The notes beneath the pieces were generated by a model that ran no database searches, had not been told where the DNA came from, and worked only from the letters and a program-made list of their open reading frames with translations. A stretch of 9,435 nt of DNA from positions 1 through 9,435 of the forward strand of contig JAHWKZ010000049.1 in assembly GCA_019347645.1 (NCBI GenBank). Direction: 5' to 3'. A program made the position numbers and the translations under genes. Origin of the DNA: Gemmatimonadota bacterium (GTDB lineage: Bacteria; Gemmatimonadota; Gemmatimonadetes; JACCXV01; JAHWKZ01). This document shows, piece after piece, positions 6,601-9,435 of this stretch. Every line of letters begins with the position of its first letter. Position 1 is the stretch's first letter.

Positions 6601-6644
6601 GCGCCGAACTCTCGACGGAACACCGAAGAGAGCGGCGCTTTTTT
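6601..6644 (+). terminator. Terminator-like stem-loop inside the cold-shock leader (possible attenuator)
   Basis: GCGCCG (6601-6606) pairs with CGGCGC (6633-6638), and CTCTC (6609-6613) pairs with GAGAG (6628-6632), leaving a two-base AA bulge (6607-6608). Inside, CGG (6616-6618) can also pair with CCG (6623-6625) around AACA. Six T's follow at 6639-6644. This is the form of an intrinsic terminator, yet it lies about 85 bases downstream of a good promoter and 82 bases before the start codon of the gene that promoter should serve. It may attenuate the cold-shock gene or end a short RNA of about 90 bases. Ending read-through from the upstream operon is a further option. Confidence 0.6.
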
Positions 6645-6669
6645 GATGCGACGCCCGAGGCCTGGAAGA

Positions 6670-6688
6670 CCCCGGCAGGTAGCCGGGG
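6670..6688 (+). promoter_or_regulatory. Second leader hairpin
   Basis: CCCCGGC (6670-6676) pairs perfectly with GCCGGGG (6682-6688) around the five-base loop AGGTA. It lies 38 bases before the cold-shock start codon and leaves the A-rich ribosome-loading region free. It may separate the upstream terminator-like structure from the ribosome site or form part of a temperature-sensitive fold. Confidence 0.45.
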
Positions 6689-6726
6689 GAACGAACACAT
6701 CGAAACAAAGGAAAAGGGAAAAAGAA

Positions 6727-6945
6727 ATGGCCAAGGGCAAGGTAAAGTGGTTCAACGACGCGAAGGGCTTCGGCTTCATCGAGCAGCAGAGTGGGCCGGA
6801 CGTCTTCGTCCACTTCTCCGCGATCGCCGGTGAGGGCTTCAAGTCGCTGAGCGAGAACGACGAAGTCGAGTTCGACGTCGAGCAGGGTCCGAAGGGCCCC
6901 CAGGCGGCGAACGTCAAGCGCGTCTCGGGCAGCTCGGTAGAGTAG
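6727..6945 (+). CDS. CspA-family cold-shock protein
   Basis: This 72-residue single cold-shock domain is a cytoplasmic RNA- and single-stranded-DNA-binding beta-barrel. It carries both nucleic-acid-binding motifs, RNP1 as KGFGFI (residues 13-18) and RNP2 as VFVHFS (27-32), and starts with the typical KGKVKWFNDAKGFG. Family members melt RNA structure and, in E. coli, act as transcription antiterminators; whether this one is induced by cold cannot be told. ATG 6727 is chosen because the domain starts at once and AGGGA at 6715-6719 lies seven bases before it. The frame stays open further upstream, but no ribosome site supports a longer, Arg-rich N-terminus. The gene has its own promoter, a long structured leader and a strong terminator, which suggests tight control. 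The copy number of csp genes in the genome is unknown, so no specific symbol is given. Confidence 0.96.
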   Translation: MAKGKVKWFNDAKGFGFIEQQSGPDVFVHFSAIAGEGFKSLSENDEVEFDVEQGPKGPQAANVKRVSGSSVE

Positions 6946-6958
6946 CCGACAAGACGCG

Positions 6959-6976
6959 GCGGCCGTCCACGGCCGC
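6959..6976 (+). promoter_or_regulatory. Small hairpin before the csp terminator
   Basis: GCGGCCG (6959-6965) pairs with CGGCCGC (6970-6976) around a TCCA loop. It sits between the cold-shock stop and the main terminator, with no T tract of its own. It may help protect the 3' end of the message or slow polymerase ahead of the terminator. Confidence 0.4.
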
Positions 6977-6982
6977 TGAATG

Positions 6983-7013
6983 AAGCCCCCGCCGGTTCAC
7001 CGGTGGGGGCTTT
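6983..7013 (+). terminator. Strong intrinsic terminator after the cold-shock gene
   Basis: AAGCCCCC (6983-6990) pairs with GGGGGCTT (7005-7012), and the stem continues inward through one G-T pair and four more pairs to a TTCA loop (6996-6999), 13 pairs in all. TTT, then CGTTT, follow on the 3' side. The hairpin ends only 18 bases before the ATG of the DksA-like gene. Confidence 0.85.
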
Positions 7014-7030
7014 CGTTTGGAGTCCGGATC

Positions 7031-7387
7031 ATGACCCGACCCGAGCCATCCCCGACGCCCGAGCAGCTCGACGCCCTCCGAGAGGAGATCGCGGACGAGG
7101 TCGAACGTCTCGAGCGACGGATGAAGTCGTCCGCGGACACGGTGCGCCCGGTCGACCTCGATCCCGGGGCGGTCGGCCGGCTCTCACGCATGGACGAGCT
7201 CCAGAACCAGGCGATGGCGCGCAACCTGCGGGACCGAGAGTGGCAACGCCTCGCGGACCTGGAGCGCGCACTGGAGCGGATGGAGAAGGGAACCTACGGG
7301 ACGTGCGCGCGATGCGGCGGGTCGATCCAGTACGCCCGCCTGGAGGCGTTCCCCGAGGCGGCCACCTGCGTGGCCTGCTCACGCTGA
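7031..7387 (+). CDS. DksA/TraR-family C4 zinc-finger protein
   Basis: This 118-residue protein resembles DksA/TraR regulators that enter the RNA polymerase secondary channel and alter promoter choice, often together with ppGpp. The C-terminal zinc finger is intact: C92-x2-C95 (CARCGG) and C113-x2-C116 (CVAC). Two helices, about residues 11-35 and 53-86, can form the coiled coil, with an intervening segment that includes D42 and D44. I cannot show that the acidic tip of E. coli DksA is conserved, so a DksA-like activity is only probable. ATG 7031 is chosen because GGAG at 7019-7022 lies eight bases before it; an earlier in-frame ATG (6980) falls inside the terminator stem. The gene precedes prfC by 17 bases, so the two are probably co-transcribed. 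No separate promoter is evident between the terminator and this start. Confidence 0.9.
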   Translation: MTRPEPSPTPEQLDALREEIADEVERLERRMKSSADTVRPVDLDPGAVGRLSRMDELQNQAMARNLRDREWQRLADLERALERMEKGTYGTCARCGGSIQYARLEAFPEAATCVACSR

Positions 7388-7404
7388 CGCCGAAGAGGGA
7401 TACG

Positions 7405-9003
7405 ATGGAGACGACCCGGACCTCCACGATCGACGAGGTCGCCCGACGGCGGACCTTCGCGATCATCAGTCACCCGGACGCGGGGAAGACGACGCTGACC
7501 GAGAAGCTCCTCCTCTTCGGCGGGGCGATCCGGCAGGCGGGCACGGTGAAGGCGCGACGCGCCCAGCGTCACGCCACCTCCGACTGGATGGAGGTCGAGC
7601 GCGAGCGGGGGATCTCGGTGACCTCGAGCGTGCTGCAGTTCGACTACGCCGGGAAGCGAATCAACCTGCTCGACACGCCGGGCCACCAGGATTTCTCCGA
7701 GGACACCTACCGCACGCTGGTGGCGGCCGACAGCGCCGTCATGCTGCTCGACAACCGCAGGGGCGTGGAGGAGCGGACCCGCAAGCTCTTCGACGTCTGC
7801 CGGATGCGGCGCCTGCCGATCTTCACGTTCGTGAACAAGTGCGACCGGGCGGGGGTCGACCCGCTCCAGATCGTCGACGGCGTGGAAGCCGATCTCGGCA
7901 TCCGGTGCGCGCCGGTCACCTGGCCCGTCCTGGACGGGGTGGAGTGCCTGGGGGTCTTCGACCGCCGCAGCGGGCTCGTCCATCGCTTCCGTCGCTCCGC
8001 CGACCGCGGGGCGACGCGAGGCGCCGTCGAGGCCTACCCGATCGACTCGTCCGGGGCGGCGGCGGCCTTCCCGGCGGCCTCGCTCGAGAGGGTGCGCGAG
8101 GACATCGCCCTCCTGGATATGGCGGCCGCGGGCTTCGACGACGAGGCGGCGATCGAATCCGGCGCCGTCTCACCGACCTTCTTCGGGAGCGCGTTGCTCA
8201 ACTTCGGGGTCGAGCTCTTCCTGCGGTACTTCCTGGAGAAGGCGCCTTCGCCCGCTCCGCGGGAGGCCGGGGAGGGATGGATCCATCCCGAGGACGACGA
8301 GCTCACCGGCTTCGTCTTCAAGATCCAGGCGAACATGGACCCGAAGCACCGCGACCGGATCGCCTTCGTCCGGATCGTCTCCGGCCGCTTCGAGCCCGGC
8401 ATGGAGGTCCTGAACCTCCGGACCGGACGACCGGTGCGCCTCACCTCCGCCCGGAAGTTCCTGGCCCGGGACCGCGAGGAGGTCGAAGAGGCGGTGGCGG
8501 GCGACGTCGTGGGGATCCACGACCGCGGCGAGCTGAGGATCGGCGACACGCTCGCCGGGTCCCAGGGTCCGTCCTTCGGCGGGATCCCGCGGTTCTCGCC
8601 GGAGCGGTTCGCCCGGGTCCACCCGGAGACTCCGCTCAAGCGCAAGCAGATGGACCAGGGCCTCCGCCAGCTCTCCGAAGAGGGGGCCGTCCAGGTCCTC
8701 TACGACCCCGCCGGTGGCCCCCGACCGATCGTGGGGGCGGTGGGCGCGCTCCAGTTCGACGTCCTGCTGCACCGGCTGGAGCACGAGTACGGAGCCGACG
8801 CGCGGCTCGAGAACCTCCCCTACCGGTTCGCCCGGTGGGTGGTGGGCGACGGCGAGGCGATCCGGCGGCTGGGGGACACCTACCAGCGCAGGCTCGTCTA
8901 CGACCACCGCGACCGGCCACTGATCCTGTTCGAGACCGAGCACGCGCTGCGGCGGGCGGAGGAGGACGCGGGCGGGGTCGAGCTTCACGCGGTCTCCCCC
9001 TGA
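7405..9003 (+). CDS. prfC: Peptide chain release factor 3 (RF3)
   Basis: This 532-residue translational GTPase removes RF1 and RF2 from the ribosome after peptide release. The N-terminal motifs are unmistakable: EVARRRTFAII followed by the G1 loop SHPDAGKTT (residues 22-30), RHATSDWMEVERERGISVTSS for switch I (split over about 57-75), G3 DTPGH (90-94) and G4 NKCD (144-147). The second and third domains follow, with SARKFLARDREEVEEAVAGDVVGI and the C-terminal domain through LIGAVG-like IVGAVGALQFDVL. The length is normal and no key residue is missing. Compared with the usual form, NKLD is NKCD and the strand after G3 reads DNRRG instead of DAAKG; both should be harmless. ATG 7405 follows GAGGGA (7395-7400) and begins 17 bases after the DksA-like gene. 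The partner RF1 and RF2 genes are elsewhere. Confidence 0.97.
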   Translation: METTRTSTIDEVARRRTFAIISHPDAGKTTLTEKLLLFGGAIRQAGTVKARRAQRHATSDWMEVERERGISVTSSVLQFDYAGKRINLLDTPGHQDFSEDTYRTLVAADSAVMLLDNRRGVEERTRKLFDVCRMRRLPIFTFVNKCDRAGVDPLQIVDGVEADLGIRCAPVTWPVLDGVECLGVFDRRSGLVHRFRRSADRGATRGAVEAYPIDSSGAAAAFPAASLERVREDIALLDMAAAGFDDEAAIESGAVSPTFFGSALLNFGVELFLRYFLEKAPSPAPREAGEGWIHPEDDELTGFVFKIQANMDPKHRDRIAFVRIVSGRFEPGMEVLNLRTGRPVRLTSARKFLARDREEVEEAVAGDVVGIHDRGELRIGDTLAGSQGPSFGGIPRFSPERFARVHPETPLKRKQMDQGLRQLSEEGAVQVLYDPAGGPRPIVGAVGALQFDVLLHRLEHEYGADARLENLPYRFARWVVGDGEAIRRLGDTYQRRLVYDHRDRPLILFETEHALRRAEEDAGGVELHAVSP

Positions 9004-9009
9004 GCGGGG

Positions 9010-9036
9010 CGCCGCGCCCACCCCCCCGCCGCGGCG
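9010..9036. other. Hairpin after prfC, no T tract
   Basis: CGCCGCG (9010-9016) pairs perfectly with CGCGGCG (9030-9036) around a 13-base loop that is mostly C. It follows the prfC stop by six bases. No T run follows on either strand, so it is at best a weak or factor-aided terminator. Confidence 0.35.
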
Positions 9037-9041
9037 ACGGC

Positions 9042-9135
9042 TCAGGCGAAGAGCTTCTCGAGGTTGTTCAGGGCGCTGGCCCAACCGGATTCGTGACCGT
9101 CGTGGCTCTCGGCGTCGGGGAGCCGGCTGTCGCTC
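9042..9135 (-). pseudogene. C-terminal remnant of an AHSA1/SRPBCC-domain gene
   Basis: Read on the - strand, the last residues before the TGA at 9042-9044 are LPDAESHDGHESGWASALNN then LEKLFA. This has the form of the C-terminal helix of AHSA1/SRPBCC proteins (H-x2-GW-x2-AL-x2-L), including the usual terminal position. Upstream in the gene direction, beyond about 9125-9135, the frame loses any family resemblance and runs antisense to the start of a lipoprotein gene on the + strand. No start codon with a ribosome site is seen. The best reading is the end of a gene whose front was lost in a rearrangement. The left edge is firm, the right edge approximate. A chimeric assembly would look the same. 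Confidence 0.45.
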
Positions 9136-9218
9136 GTCGCGCGCCTTGCGGTGTAAGAAATCCGATACGTGTGCCTCCGCGTGCCGCCTAATCTCGACCG
9201 GGAGAGAGCGGAGACGGC

Positions 9219-9225
9219 AAGGAGG
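9219..9225 (+). promoter_or_regulatory. Strong ribosome binding site AAGGAGG
   Basis: A near-perfect Shine-Dalgarno sequence lies six bases before the ATG at 9232 and fixes the start of the lipoprotein gene. I found no convincing promoter in the 200 bases before it; TAATCT at 9189-9194 lacks a matching -35. Confidence 0.75.
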
Positions 9226-9231
9226 CGAGCC

Positions 9232-9435
9232 ATGAAGGGGTCCACGATTCTGGCCGTCGTGGCGGTCCTGGCGGTCGCTTGCGGCGGGGGAGACGAATCC
9301 GCCGGTCCGGAAGCGGGTCTGGACCGCGTGTCGGCGGCCGGAGCCGAGGTCGAGGTGACGCGGATCACCTTCGGCCGCGCCGAAGGGCGCGAGGCGGGGG
9401 CCGCGGGGTTCTTCTTCGGCCCGGAGGACGAGCTC
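9232..9435 (+). CDS. Lipoprotein of unknown function, 3'-truncated by the window
   Basis: The first 68 codons of a gene run off the end of the window. The protein opens with a lipoprotein signal: MKGS, a hydrophobic core ILAVVAVLAVA, then Cys17 followed by GGGDES, the flexible polar linker usual after a lipidated cysteine. The rest (VEVTRITFGRAEGREAGAAG and onwards) may begin a folded domain, but I do not recognise it. AAGGAGG at 9219-9225 supports the start. The protein would be tethered to the membrane on the outer side. It follows a probable gene remnant on the opposite strand and is separated from prfC by about 230 bases, so it probably belongs to a new transcription unit. Nothing visible allows a function. 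Confidence 0.8.
   Translation, partial: MKGSTILAVVAVLAVACGGGDESAGPEAGLDRVSAAGAEVEVTRITFGRAEGREAGAAGFFFGPEDEL

Larger units (their letters stand above)
6555..6726 (+). promoter_or_regulatory. Long structured 5' leader of the cold-shock gene
   Basis: About 170 untranslated bases separate the predicted start of transcription from the cold-shock ATG. The leader is less GC-rich than the flanking genes. It contains a terminator-like stem-loop (6601-6644), a second perfect hairpin (6670-6688), then an A-rich, purine-rich unstructured run ending in the ribosome site AGGGA (6715-6719). Long structured leaders that sense temperature are established for cspA of E. coli. I do not see the E. coli cold-box sequence here, so any similarity is in layout, not in sequence. 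The exact start of transcription is inferred. Confidence 0.55.

Noticed and set aside
6646..6726. Possible 27-residue, Arg-rich N-terminal extension of the cold-shock protein from ATG 6646
   Set aside because: The frame is open, but no ribosome site precedes 6646, as the T tract lies directly before it. ATG 6727 has a well-spaced site and begins at the family's usual first residue.
6980..7030. Earlier in-frame start for the DksA-like gene at ATG 6980
   Set aside because: This would place the first codons inside the strong terminator stem, with no ribosome site. ATG 7031 has GGAG eight bases before it.
9017..9029. C-rich loop after prfC as a special element or i-motif
   Set aside because: There is a single run of seven C's and one of three, too few tracts for such a structure. 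It is more simply the loop of the 9010-9036 hairpin.
1..9435. Defence island, CRISPR array, prophage, insertion sequence or biosynthetic cluster
   Set aside because: I found no repeat array, transposase, integrase, phage or nuclease motifs. Every large frame on the + strand is explained by housekeeping or common accessory families.

Overview
This is a strongly GC-rich window carrying ten confident or likely complete protein genes and two genes cut by its edges, all on the + strand. Gene ends often overlap the next start (ATGA or TTGA), so coding density is high. Taxonomic signals are mixed. The SdhA/SdhB pair looks like the actinobacterial and mycobacterial Sdh1 type. Two lipoprotein-like signal sequences, a DksA-like protein and RF3 fit a GC-rich diderm better. 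My best guess is a Gemmatimonadota-like or related environmental bacterium; this is inference, with no marker gene seen that settles it.

Region 1 (1-2983) is a respiratory operon. It holds the 3' part of a succinate dehydrogenase/fumarate reductase flavoprotein gene, the complete iron-sulfur subunit gene, and a small TPR-like protein gene, each joined by a 4-base ATGA overlap. The membrane-anchor gene is not in the window; in Sdh1 operons it lies upstream.

Region 2 (2999-6474) is a same-strand run of accessory metabolic genes: a DUF985 cupin, an SDR oxidoreductase, a DUF192 lipoprotein, a DUF421 (YetF-like) membrane protein and a two-domain VOC ring-cleaving dioxygenase-like protein. The 89-base gap before the DUF192 gene holds two perfect hairpins. 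It also holds a strong Shine-Dalgarno (SD) sequence spaced for a six-codon leader peptide whose stop overlaps the DUF192 start.

Region 3 (6475-9003) is a stress and translation block: a cold-shock protein, a DksA/TraR-type zinc-finger protein and release factor 3. The cold-shock gene has a good sigma-70-like promoter (6520-6548) and a leader of about 170 bases. That leader contains a terminator-like stem-loop with six T's. A second, very strong terminator sits between the cold-shock gene and the DksA-like gene, leaving almost no room for another promoter. Together these suggest control of the block by attenuation or terminator read-through.

Region 4 (9004-9435) holds a hairpin without a T tract, what looks like the broken C-terminal end of an AHSA1/SRPBCC gene on the - strand, and the first 68 codons of a lipoprotein gene that runs off the window.

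I see no tRNA, rRNA, CRISPR array, transposase or defence system. The most interesting signals are regulatory: the cold-shock leader attenuator, the terminator before the DksA-like gene, and the leader peptide before the DUF192 gene.
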